A stretch of DNA of 64,000 nt from Erigeron canadensis (Eukaryota; Streptophyta; Magnoliopsida; Asterales; Asteraceae): contig NC_057769.1 in NCBI RefSeq assembly GCF_010389155.1, positions 2,542,001 through 2,606,000 of the forward strand, written 5' to 3'. This document shows, in pieces, positions 50,601 through 59,721 of the stretch. Below the pieces are notes generated by a model, which had not been told where the DNA came from, searched no databases, and was given only the letters and a program-made list of their open reading frames with translations. The stretch's first letter is position 1; each line of letters begins with the position of its first letter. A program made the translations under genes and the position numbers.

Positions 50601-52778
50601 TGATGTTTGCTTAGTTTCCAAGTTATTGTTAACCTAATATTGCCCTATAAATACAAGGGTTAATTCCAAGGTTTTCATTCATTCATTCACATTAAAAATC
50701 CTCTCTTCTCTCCCTCTTCTCTTTGGTTCGACTGAACCCCCTCTCCAAGAAGGGTTTTCGGTTTTCGACTTTAAGTTTAGGGTTTTAAACAAAGGGTTGT
50801 TTAGGTTCGTGATCGGGGTACTAGCATACATTATTCGGGGTGTCTAGTGTGCGATCGTGGAGGGGTTTTGCTTTAAACCCTAAGTATTAATATTAATCTT
50901 ATTATTATTATCTCAATTGGATCTTTGCATATAAGGTACACGTCTCAATTGTCTCTTTGTTAATTAATGTGATTGCATATATGTTTCGATTTCTTCCGTT
51001 GCGTTTACTCGTGATCTTGTATGTTTTATGTGTTCATATTCTAACATACACATTCTTGATTAAATATTTTAGGATTTTGTTAAACGAAACCTTAAGAGCT
51101 TTTATTAAGATGCATTAAATACTTGGACACTTACTATAAAATTCATAGGTAGGCTTTTGATATGGAAATGTACAAATTTTTTATGCACTAGTTTTAAGTG
51201 AAGTCTTAAGAACTACGAGTAGCATTTTTCAATATTTAATTTGTTTGGAATGATAAGTTAAAAGGTCACGATAGGGTACATGCATCACCACTGTGATCCT
51301 AAGAAAATAAGCGATATTAGAAACAATGCATCAAATCTGGAAGCATGTGGTACCGATAAGCCATTAGCAAGACAGCACCATAAGTTTCCTCTAAAAAACC
51401 GACTCATAATTAATTGCCTTGACCGAAACTTGATGCCTAGCTAGAAGCCGTTAGTAAGACAACGCCATAGTCTAATTAAGCAAGTTTGTAGAATAATTTT
51501 CTGCTTTGATTATTCATTCATATGTTTTATGTCGTAGAATAAGGGTATATGAATCGGGTATATATGTTCTCATGCTCTACTACATTGCAAGTAAATAACA
51601 ATGTAAATTAATTATCTACAGGAATATCAACAAGTTGGACTTGGGCTTAAAGATATCGTGAAATGGGAAGAAACTCAAAAATATGAAGATATCAAGAAAT
51701 TAAAGGAAGTCCGATTGATTCAAAGGTGCTCAAACATGTGTAAGGTGCAACAATCTCCAATTGATCCAAAGGAAATACCGAATGGCCCTGAAAACGTTGA
51801 CAAGGTTGAAAATATGTTTTATGATCTCTTACGTACTATGTTTACAAAGAGGATATATACTTAATTAATTCTTTTGGGGTTTGCTTATAAATTATCTCAA
51901 CTTTTTGGTGAACAGGGGGTCATGCAGAATGAAAAGATATCTTTCATGCTTTCAAAAATAAAAGCAGATCCATTCAATTCTCTGTTACAAGAGTTTTATA
52001 CTTGCAGAAATGAAGGCGGATCCATATCGTTTATCATGCCTTCAGCCCAGTCGAGGTTTGCTTAATTCTCGAACGAATTTCATTACTTCTTCTCTATCCA
52101 ACTAAGGGACATCTCCGTTTACATTTCCCACTAATGTCGAATAGAGAGGTTCTGTAAGGAAATAGACTGTTATAAACTTCATTTCGTACTTCAATATATT
52201 CCTGTTATTGATGTAGATAACATAGAATTGAGAAAACAGAATCAGCAAAACATATAAATTGCATCACTAATACATCAATCCTAGCCTCTTCATTGTCGTT
52301 CTTACTTGATACACTTGTAGCATTAATTATAATAACAATGCTGCGCCAAGCAAGATCTTACTTGGTCTTTACTCACAAGATGTATTGTACATGCAGATTT
52401 CGACAAGTATTTGGTATTAAGGGGATGATTGAAAGTCAAAGGTTGTCACCAGACACAGACTACATGTGTTACCTTGTATTTAAGCTTTCAGAAAAATGTA
52501 ACGGGTTGCATTGTCCGGTGAAAGTAAGACATGGTTTACAGTGGAAAAATCAAGAGATTGGACGCATTTGTTTCAGACCCCCAATCCCATGGAATTTACC
52601 AGATTCTAATGGGGCTCCAAGAGAGAGGGATGACGGATGTATGGAGGTCATCGTGTGGAAATTCAACTCAAATTCCGAGCTTAAAAATGATCATATCCCT
52701 ATGAATTTGAAGTTCATAACTTATGAAGGAACCATGTCCGGTCTTATTGTATGCGGCCTCGAAATTCGATCAATGTAA
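36507..52778 (+). CDS. Gene B: pseudokinase-kinase-pseudokinase-PP2-PP2 protein
   Basis: Ten exons: 36507-37448, 37604-37648, 42584-43582, 43785-44702, 45136-45279, 48327-48433, 49851-50274 (see below), 51622-51804, 51916-52055, 52397-52778 (TAA). The product is about 1,427 residues: K1 1-329, K2 330-662, K3 663-968, linker to 1016, PP2-1, a 22-residue transposon-derived tail, a 61-residue spacer, and PP2-2. All junctions keep frame with GT-AG sites. In exon 7 the donor expected at 50208 (gene A: AAT|GTAAGT) is destroyed by hAT-like DNA. Reading on gives an in-frame 66-base extension to a consensus GTAAGT at 50275. No membrane segment or signal peptide is visible. Gene B retains the fullest K3 and the best splice sites of the three. 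One transcript is inferred, not shown. Confidence 0.74.
37827..38345 (-). pseudogene. Truncated Harbinger element with ORF1 C-terminus
   Basis: The left end GAGCCCCGTCCTCAGGACTT follows TTATAA, as expected for a Harbinger TTA/TAA target. On the minus strand 38345-38143 reads RKVSRHRKEVMEAFKF ... MGESSDDEDDE then stop. This resembles the C-terminus of the Myb/NAM-associated ORF1 protein that partners PIF/Harbinger transposases. The 5' part is missing at 38345, where another repeat begins. Not functional. Confidence 0.55.
38360..40900. repeat. Unclassified dispersed repeat block, no gene
   Basis: It shares GGTTGGTGAGTTCGTAG (38464 on) with the block at 24325. It includes a subregion with repeated CAAGTACTTGG phrases (39050-39140) and a GC-richer patch (39750-40090). 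The small ORF at 40126 is unsupported. Possibly a decayed LTR retroelement interior. Confidence 0.35.
40962..41157. mobile_element. MITE with inverted ends of about 60 bp
   Basis: AGTGAGGGTAGTGATATCAC at the left pairs imperfectly with GTGATGTTGTTACACATCCA on the complement of the right. The ACCTAAGTTGGGTGAA block is repeated inverted as TTTACCCAACTTGGAT. Confidence 0.55.
41620..41675. repeat. (AT)n microsatellite
   Basis: A pure TA run of about 56 bases. Confidence 0.9.
41677..41880. mobile_element. MITE related to neighbours
   Basis: Inverted ends carry GTTAGATACCTAAACCTAGG and ATTAGATACCTAAACTTGGA. The core is AT-rich and the element is about 200 bp. Confidence 0.5.
41885..42085. mobile_element. 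MITE related to neighbours, degraded
   Basis: CACCTAAGTTCAGGTGTAGA at the left pairs loosely with TCGATACCTAAGCTTTGGCA on the complement of the right. The core TTAGGCCCCATAAATTTTAT resembles the core of the 41677 copy. Confidence 0.4.
42584..43582 (+). CDS. Gene B exon 3: K2 active-type kinase
   Basis: A 999-base phase-0 exon with every catalytic motif: GSGGFATVYKA (third loop Gly replaced by Ala), VAIKRIS, AEIELLSK, HRDIKSAN, ADFGLSK, DPEYEKTG and SDIYSFGVV. It has a charged insert (KGEKRVEL, TKKRST) between the glycine loop and VAIK. Predicted active RD kinase; the loop change GFA is conservative enough for activity but differs from GYG in A and C. Confidence 0.85.
43785..44702 (+). CDS. 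Gene B exon 4: K3 pseudokinase
   Basis: A 306-codon phase-0 exon. The beta-3 Lys (VIAKRF), helix C Glu and HRD (MVHRDIKSGS) are intact. The glycine loop is GKGRSWRLYEG, and DFG is NLE (LCNLEKFS), so the metal-binding Asp is missing. It retains the longer post-F-helix segment (KSLVHLAKRWYEKGTLDEKI) that genes A and C have lost, suggesting this is the ancestral form of K3. Confidence 0.8.
45136..50274 (+). CDS. Gene B exons 5-7: linker and PP2 domain 1 with exonised TE tail
   Basis: Exon 5 (45136-45279) is the 48-codon linker (EIWEPRLP, YDMLCDGFFFQEGKA). Exon 6 (48327-48433) encodes WFSLRSKGKRN and HKW, with a normal GT donor. Exon 7 starts at 49851 and carries IVAQMLDISNLKIRIKIK, YGVYLVFKL, ATWREDGWMMIELCQ and FQTIDN. 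After that codon, at 50208, the sequence switches to CACAGGGGCAGCTCAAGCC, a hAT-type terminus. The frame stays open for 22 codons (ending GPFHS) until GTAAGT at 50275. Confidence 0.7.
45374..45874. mobile_element. CACTA-type MITE
   Basis: Ends CACTACAAAAAAAAATATCA and, on the complement, CAGTACAAAAAAAATGTCAT. Subterminal repeats of TTCACACTT and AAGTGTGAA in both orientations are typical of CACTA elements. Length is 501 bp, with no transposase. A clean 3-bp target duplication was not seen. Confidence 0.7.
45942..47024. mobile_element. Non-autonomous hAT element, TSD ATTAGTAG
   Basis: TIRs TAGGGATGAGC and TAGGGGTGTGC face each other. The 8-bp duplication ATTAGTAG occurs at 45934-45941 and 47025-47032. 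The subterminal regions are GGGTCGGGCC/GGCCCGACC-rich, like the common plant hAT family ending GGGGTGTGCAC. It is 1,083 bp with no transposase. The ORF at 46081-46323 is not recognisable. Confidence 0.82.
47299..48199. mobile_element. hAT-like element with CAGGGCCGGCCCTG end
   Basis: The left end CAGGGCCGGCCCTG is a well-known plant hAT-type terminus. The right end on the complement reads CAGGGTTAGAGTCGGTCCTG. No clean 8-bp duplication was found, so one end may be misplaced. Confidence 0.5.
48434..49850 (+). other. Gene B intron 6 (1.4 kb) with probable MITE
   Basis: About 48885-49567 looks like a MITE: GGCTGATAAATCAGAATGAT at the left, and AGGGTGTGTTTGTTTCGTAC on the complement of the right, with ATTCAGTG repeats inside. 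No exons were found. The same intron in gene A is 210 bases. Confidence 0.4.
50209..50274 (+). mobile_element. hAT-like terminus fused to gene B exon 7
   Basis: CACAGGGGCAGCTC followed by GGGGTCTCAAAGCGAACTTT resembles the terminus of a common plant hAT family. It replaces the donor that gene A uses and is open in the exon's frame up to GTAAGT. The other element end was not located, perhaps disrupted by the LTR at 50329. Confidence 0.5.
50329..51046 (+). mobile_element. Probable solo LTR (Copia-like)
   Basis: Starts TGTTGGCATATG and ends TTCTAACA. It contains CCTATAAATACAAGG (about 50643) as a promoter-like box and a leader-like region after it. About 718 bp. The flanks GATAC and TACAC do not match, so the boundaries or the solo status are uncertain. 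Confidence 0.5.
51622..52778 (+). CDS. Gene B exons 8-10: spacer and PP2 domain 2
   Basis: Exon 8 (61 codons, Lys/Glu-rich, twice the length of gene A's) and exon 9 (51916-52055, normal AACAG acceptor) form a hydrophilic spacer. Exon 10 (52397-52778) is PP2-2: RQVFGIKGMIESQRLSPDTD, YMCYLVFKLSE, ICFRPPIPWNLPD, ERDDGCMEVIVWKF and LIVCGLEIRSM. The Trp of the DDGW motif is Cys here (DDGCMEV), which could weaken the fold or ligand site compared with gene A. Confidence 0.75.
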
Positions 52779-54400
52779 GAGTATGTGTATTCAGAAAACC
52801 CATCCGTGCGTGGAGTCGTCATAATATCAAGTTTCTACTTCAGGTTTCTCTATTTATATGTCACATCTTAATAATTGCAAATGTACTAAGTTTCTCCTTT
52901 CGGGCTTTTTTATTTGTACGGTACATCGATCTTAATTGTTGCAATTAAAATGACCGTTACCTTGTGAAGGTTCATGTTCTTTCTCGCAAGATGGAATAGT
53001 ATATTAAAAGGTTTGGCATTAATCTTATACTAAAGCTTTGAGCTCAAAATCCTAATACGGGTTGTTTCATAGATCTAATGTTAAGGTTACATCTTAAGTT
53101 AGGTACAATATAATTAAGGAAAAAGTTAGTCAAATCGATCGGTGTTCCTTTTCCTTAGAACTGCATGCACAATTGATTTTTGTTTTTGATAGAAATAATT
53201 CCCGGCCAACAGATTTGCATATAAATTAGTACATTTACAAGTGACTTTTGTTTTGGGACCACGTATATACAAGTTTTACATGAAATTCCCAAGATTAAAC
53301 AACTAATGTAAATTACTTAAAGTAAAGACACAATATTGTAAACAAGTTTGATCATAAGTAATATTGATTAAACAGTGAATATACAATCGAGTAATTTAAT
53401 CTTGAACATACAAGAACATAGAAGAAAATATTATATAGTTAAGTTTTCGACATGCAAAAAACTTAACTTTATACAACTTATGTAAACTAAAAACACACAC
53501 AAAGTATATAACAATATGGAACACACCAACCAAAAAATGGTAAGGCAATGTGTTGTTTTATATAGTGAGAGAGAGATGAGAACACATGTCAACCAATAGA
53601 TGTTCACTTGGAAGGTTGTCGATCATCTATTGATGTGTAAGTCTCGTACACATTGTGAAAAGTCTTTTGGGAGAACGGGGAAGTGTAGGATCGTCTACAC
53701 TGTCAATGATATGCAAAGGGCCAATTTTTAAGCAGATTGGCTGTAGAGATAACCATGATTCATACAAAACTGTCATGTATATATGCCCGAACAACCAGCT
53801 GGATATCATTTTTATCAATACTACCTTATATATAAATCATTTACATCATCCAAATTTTTCAAAAAAGAACTTGATATTATGGGGAACGAGGCTGATGCGG
53901 ATATTATGGGGATGTGTTTTCTTGGTGGTGAAGCTTTAATATATTTTTAAGTTTATCTATTTTTAGTGTTTATTTTATATTATATGTTTCCTAGTTTATC
54001 TAAAATTTGTTTTCCTTTAAATACTTTTTCATTGTAACACAGTTATGAGATTTATAAAAATTTAAAGAACTTTGTTTTTGAACCTTTATGGTTTTTGTCT
54101 TTGTTTGATTATTTGTTCTTGAGCCATTTGATTGCGCTTCTTTCTTCACCAAAGATAAAAAGAATGGATAGTTTGACCCTTTACAACTCTTTATTCCTTT
54201 TTTTAATGTTCTTTCTTTCCTACATATATATACAACTAAACTCACACACACACACACTACAATTCAAACACAACAAATACACACACTTTCTTTTCCAAAT
54301 TTACACAAATCTATATCAAACCAACAACATACCACACATAAAAAAAGAAAAAACGTGTTGGTTCTACTATATTCATATATGAACCGTTTGAATGGTCCAA
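52779..54400 (+). other. Gene B 3' flank and spacer
   Basis: 52780-53060 matches the gene A flank (GTCACATCTTAA, GGTTTGGCATTAAT, AAGCTTTGAGCTC). 53290-53590 is LTR-like and resembles 34980-35290. 53669-53706 resembles 27428-27466. No gene was found. Confidence 0.45.
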
Positions 54401-54416
54401 TGATAGTGGTCTAGAG

Positions 54417-55985
54417 GTGTTTACGGACACGATTGAGGCTAACGTCGAAAGTTCTACGACACATTCGAGGCGTAAAGTCGTGAACCGTAACCTTTGGTCC
54501 GCTTCACAAAGGTTGCATCATGACTACTTCTGTGAAGAAACCAAAATCGACGAAGATTTTGTTGAAGATAGCTATCGTATGCCTAAACGTTTATTTTTAA
54601 AGATCATGCAAGATCTTGAGTCCAGATACGAGTATTCCCAGGATTCGTATGATGCCCAGTTGGCAAAAAGTTTTACCCCGGGCAAAAATGCACATATGCA
54701 ATTAGGCAGCTCGCAACCAGTAACATCACGTGAATGCCTTCAATTTTTTTGTGACGCTGTTGTTCAGACATACAGTAGTAGCGAATACCTGCGTAGACCA
54801 ACAAGATATGATATTCTATGTTTGTTAGAAGCACACAAAGAGAGACATCACTTGCCTATGATACTCGGTAGTCTAGATTGTATACATCTTGCTTGGAAAT
54901 GTGTCCAATGGAGTTAAGGGGTCAAGATAAAAAGGGTGATCATGAACACTCATTATTATGTTGGAAGCGACAACGTCTCAGTATTTATGGATATGGCCGG
55001 TGTTGTAAATATCGGTTGTATTGGTCGAGATATCGGATTCCATCTCGGGATTGGGCAATCAAGGAGATGGGATAGCCGGATCGGGTCAACGTTGGTCAAC
55101 ATTGGAGAAATCGTTGGATCGGGTCAAATCTCGAAATATTGGTCAAATATCGGCTTGGATCGGGCCAAAGTCAATATATATATATATATAATATATTTAT
55201 ATATATATATTTTTTCACAAGCTACTAGCCTTTATATTCACATTTATATTTATTTATATTTGTCAATTTTTTAAATAAGTTATGCAAAAGTATAAAATAT
55301 ATGAGTTTTTAATATACTCTAAATTTTTATTACATATATTTCCATAAGTTATTATTATTATTATTTACAATTCACTCAATCCGATATCTTCCCGATTTTT
55401 TAAAATCTCTCGTCTCCCCACCTCACCGATCCCGATCCACGAGTTCTACAACCTTGGATATGACACACATTCTTTGGTCCTTGGGGTTTCCTAAACGACA
55501 TCAATGTGTTGCAACAATCTCCCGTGTTCCTCCCCGAACGTATGGGCACATACAACTCCTTATTGCCCATTCACTATAAATGGCCATACGTATATATGTG
55601 GTTACTATTAAGTTGATGGCATATATCTTCCGTGGTCTACATTTGCTAAAGCATACAAATATCTTATCGATTCAAGAGAAAAAATGTTCATAAAGGTACA
55701 AGAGTCGGCTTGCAAGGATGTTGAGCGGGTACTTGGTGTTCTTAAGCAAAAATGGGGTCCCTTGCTCGACCGTTTCGACAACGCTCACTGAAAATAATAA
55801 GGAACTTGGTGTATGCGTGTGTGATAATGCACGACATGATTATTCACGATAGCGGCCATGCAATCAGCCCAATTCATATAGGGGATCCAGTTGTCCATCC
55901 GAGGAGTGACCGAGACGCCTTACCGAAGACATGAGACGAGTAGACACATCTTCGGCTTCGAAATGATCTTACGGACCCATTCATT
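54417..55985 (+). pseudogene. PIF/Harbinger (HARBI1-like) transposase pseudogene
   Basis: The first part (54417-54917) encodes a HARBI1-like N-terminus: LHHDYFCEETKIDEDFVEDS, RMPKRLFLKIM, YLRRPTRYDI and the DDE-domain start MILGSLDCIHLAWK, whose Asp is the first catalytic residue. A stop and frame slips follow. After a nested element the protein resumes at about 55455 with the HTFFG and LNDINVLQQSPVF segment, then YADGIYLPWSTFAKAYKY, then KDVERVLGVLKQKWG with the third acidic residue of the domain, and ACVIMHDMIIHD, ending near 55985. It is interrupted and frameshifted, so not functional. Element ends were not identified. Confidence 0.75.
54996..55454. mobile_element. Nested hAT-like MITE in the transposase, TSD TGGATATG
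   Basis: The 8-bp duplication TGGATATG lies at 54988-54995 and 55455-55462. The ends read GCCGGTGTTGTAAATATC and, on the complement, AGGTTGTAGAACTCGTGG. Repeats of GGATCGGGTCAA occur inside, plus an (AT) run at 55176-55200. The insertion splits the transposase between the DCIH and NDIN segments. Confidence 0.75.
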
Positions 55986-58109
55986 TATTCATTTTAAAAA
56001 AGATATTTAATAAATAGTATGCGAGAGGTTTTCACTTAAGTTATGTGTGTAACAATCTCACACTCACTTTTTCTTTTTATGTATTGTTTTATGTTTTAAT
56101 ATTGTTATGTAATTTTAGTTGAATGAAATTTTAATTTTTAAATAAATTAAAAATTGTAGTGAGTGGCGAGTGAGTTGATCAAAATAATGGAATGATGGTT
56201 GAATAAGTAGTGAATGAGGTAACACGAGAGTAAGTACCTGCGCGTTACGGTAGTGAGATGGTGGGGGTGAAGGGTGATAGGTCATAGAGTGTGATAGTCA
56301 AATGCCTTAACCGTACGGGCTCCGTCTTCGGATTTAAAAATTCACAGAAAAGATATCGAATGACATCTCTAATGAAAGAGCATAAAATTTCAAGAACACC
56401 CATATAATTTTTATAATTTATCGATGTATGGTTTCTGAGATAAAAGATTTTGAATGAATTGTAGGAATAAATGATTTATGAAGGAGCGAAAAAAAAAATG
56501 ATTGGTTGAGATTTGAGGAGAGAGAAAAAATGTTAGGTAAATATATAATTGATATATGAACATTTTAAAAAAGTAACTATTAAAACTTAAATGTAAAAAT
56601 AAGGAATATGCTTTATAATATAATATTAGATAAAGTAATTAGTTAGAAAGTAAGTGGCGAAAAATGAAATTTAAGCTCCAATGCCAATACTTTAAACAAT
56701 TGACCCAAGGAAAAGCAAATTCAATGAATTTATAAATCCCTGCCATTTCCTTTACACAGATCAAGATTGAACTTTCAAAGAAATGAATATTTTGATAGTC
56801 TCCACCACCGGTCACAACGAAAATCCGGGTACCCCACCACCAGTTGCCACAACTACACCACCAGCAACCGCCAACCCCACCTCCGGCCACTCCCCTGTCA
56901 CCTGACTCACCTCTACATCCTCTCTTCCGACCACTGGCGCCACTCAGATCCCAGCGCCCCACCACCGACGCCCAAACAAGAAAAAAAAGTTACAGAATCT
57001 GAAACTAATAAAGTGAGTCACAAACTCTTCTTTCTAATTTTGTGTAGGTTTACATCTTTTAAATGAATGGTTGATTTCAGATGGGTTCTAGAATGAACCA
57101 TGGGATATTTTGGGCAATTGAAGAGAAACGTTGGAGTGAGGGTGTTTTGGTGGGTTTTTTTATTTATATTTTTTTATTTTTTCTTTTTTTAATGAAAGAA
57201 TAGTGGTGACGGGGGAGAGAGACGCGACTTGTGCCATGTGGATATGGCGTAGAAAGAGTTGTCCTTTGTAACCCCGGGAAAATAGGTAGATTTTTAAGAG
57301 TGAAGCGACTTGAGGCCATGTGGCATTTCTAATGATTTTATTTATTTGGAAAATGATAATGAGGGTTGTCATTAACAGCTTATTACATGCATAAAATGTA
57401 GTACTTTATATATCAATAACCGTGTCCTGAATTTTCGCAAAACAATTTGAATTTTAATGCATCAAATTAATTAATATTGAAAGTGCGGTCATTAACAAAA
57501 CTCTTATTTTAAAACCTCCATATTAAAAAAAGGCTTACATTGCATGGGGGATCGGAAAAGGTATTCGTATGCGAGCTAGTCAAACGAAAAGAGGATGAGC
57601 TGTGTGGGTCGCCGGTTCGCCCATCCGGTGCGGTGTTCCGGGCGAACCCAGGGCGAACTCGCCGATGTGGCTAGAGGTTCGCCCTTTTCCTTCTCCCGCT
57701 CCTTTCGGGCTTAATGACTCGGTAGTAAAAACTAATTATGATAAAACCACAAAAAAACACGGTATTGAATTATATATGCTACAAGTTATCATTTCAGTAA
57801 TAAGACTATCTAATAAAATATATATAGATGCAGCCCAACTAGTACTTGTAGATGAGATGCGCTGCTTAGTAATAGCCACTATCGAAGTCATGACCACCGA
57901 CCCACCACTTATAGGCCACAATCCACCGACCCGTTGTTTTTCACCTAGGTGAACCCTGACCTGTTACAGATGGTTTTATACACATAGTTAAACTAAGTAC
58001 CAGTTGACTTAAGTATTTTAAAACTTGGCTAATTAAACGGATAGCCCGGAAGTCATGCATTTACCTCTTTTTGATACAGATTGGGTTTGATTTGTTGGTT
58101 GTGTAACAG
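55986..58109. other. Spacer upstream of gene C, no gene
   Basis: 55986-56330 is probably the 3' portion of the Harbinger element. 56737-57010 resembles 28033-28290. 57595-57700 has repeated TTCGCCC/GGGCGAA phrases of a probable small transposon. ORFs here are low-complexity. Confidence 0.4.
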
Positions 58110-58216
58110 TGGTTTTCATTGGGGAGTAAAAGAAAAGGAAATGTGAGGGTATCAGCAAGATTATTTGCATACACAGATCATTGGGTACGCAAGTGGCAAC
58201 CAACTGCAGACTCAAG
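58110..58216 (+). pseudogene. Orphan copy of exon 6 (PP2-1 start)
   Basis: This 107-base segment is bounded by AACAG and GTTCCT. It encodes WFSLGSKRKGNVRVSARLFA and HKW-like RKWQ in the exact frame and length of exon 6 in genes A (19010) and B (48327). The upstream intron sequence also resembles gene B's (GATTGGGTT ... TTTGTTGGTTGT). No exon 5 or 7 lies nearby, and gene C begins about 520 bases downstream. It is a relic of another copy or a duplication junction, still spliceable. Confidence 0.8.
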
Positions 58217-58737
58217 GTTCCTTTATAAACACAATATAAGATACAATATCATTTCCTTTCGAATTTATCAATTGTTGTCATTCAATAATTGTATTCTTCT
58301 AGAAGTATAAATAAGTCAACAAAAACATTCTTCATTTGTTTACAAGCGTGTAAAGAGTTTGTGATTTTTAGTTAGGAACCTTCGAATTTTTCATTAATTT
58401 GATGGTGCAGTCAATATAGGACCCTTAGAATAAAAAAACTCTTGAATAACATAATATATGATACAAAATATTATTTTTATTCGAATTTGTTAATTGTTAT
58501 CGGCATTCAACACTTGTTTCCTAACTGTATTAAAAAGTCAACAAAAACTTTTTTTTTTTTTTTGTTTAGAAGTGTGAAAAGAGTTTATGAAAGAGAAAGC
58601 ATCTTTGTTTGTAATTAGGATTCATATTTATGTCGTTGTGGTTGTGATTTAGTTATTTCCTCTTCCTTCCTTTCTACCTTCAAATCTTCAATCATTCATA
58701 TTCTATATCTTCTGTGCTCTTCTATAACTACTATATC
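58217..58737 (+). promoter_or_regulatory. Gene C promoter and leader region
   Basis: GAAAGAGAAAGCAT, GTTGTGGTTGTG and the TCCTTCCTTTCTACCTTC segment (58586-58680) match the region upstream of gene A (2290-2440). The TTTACTACTTATCAATACA leader of A and B is not present here. The start site is unknown. Confidence 0.45.
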
Positions 58738-59721
58738 ATGTACTCTTCTATATCTTTCAACCTCTGCACATCTGTTATGTCCCGAGAAGAGTATTTTGAC
58801 AGTATTTGGATCCCATTTGAAGAGTTAAAATCAGCCACCAACAATTTCGATGATAAAAATCTTCTCTCACAAACTTCTTCCACAAATATATACAAAGGAC
58901 AACTCATGCAATCGTCACGAGAATTCATCAACATTGTTGTACGGATATCTATGCGACGACACATTGCAAACAACGAGATTATTATGCTAAAAGATCTCAA
59001 GCATGAAAATGTTGTTCCTACTTTTAAAATATGTGGGACGGCTGATACTCTAGTGATCATAAACAAGCACGAGGTGAATGAGAGCCTAGACAAACATCTA
59101 AGTAATAGCTCAACACTCAGTTGGATGCAGAGACTGCATATATGTGTTGGTATAGCACGTGCATTGTGTTATCTTCATCATGATGCCGAAGCGAATCATA
59201 GTGTGATACACGGTAACATCAAGAGCTCTAAAATTTTACTTGATCACCACTGGGAACCCAAGTTACATGGTTTTGGCTTTGCTGTTAGAGCTAGAAGAAA
59301 TCATCTGTACCTTACAGATATATACAATGGCTCATTATTATATATGGATCCAGCATTTGAAACCACGGGAGGTTTGACAAATAAGTCAGATGTCTTCTCT
59401 TTTGGTGTTGTTCTGTTTGAAGTCCTGTTTGGAATGGTAGCATCATTTGTTCCCACTCCAGATCACTATGATAATTGGTATTTTGCTCGAATGGCCCGAG
59501 CTAGTTATGAAGAGAAGACACTGGATGATATGATCCATTTCGATCTCCAAGAACAAATGAACCTGGAATCGTTTAACATCTTCTCCGAGACAGCTTATTT
59601 TTGCTTAAAGGAGGAGCGGTCACAACGGCCAGATATGAACAAAGTTCTCCAACGACTTGAGCGAGCATTGGAACTTCAATACAAGCATGATCAAAGTCTT
59701 GTTTTATCCAACCGCTTGAAG
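58738..59721 (+). CDS. Gene C exon 1: K1 pseudokinase
   Basis: 328 codons. The glycine loop is LSQTSSTNIYKG, beta-3 Lys is Arg (IVVRIS), HRD is HGN, and DFG is GFG (LHGFGFAV). Helix C Glu (NEIIML) and SDVFSFGVVLFE are kept. The exon ends QSLVLSNRLK|GTAATGG, equal to exon 1 plus the tail of exon 2 of gene A with six residues missing. Confidence 0.8.

Noticed and set aside
56639..56965. Gly/Trp-rich minus-strand ORF
   Set aside because: Antisense of a CCACC-rich segment; compositional.
57602..57952. 116-codon ORF with Pro-rich start
   Set aside because: Overlaps repeated TTCGCCC phrases of a likely transposon; no domain.
58714..58737. Upstream extension of gene C's open frame
   Set aside because: It begins with GTG, not ATG. 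The ATG at 58738 aligns with the starts of gene A.
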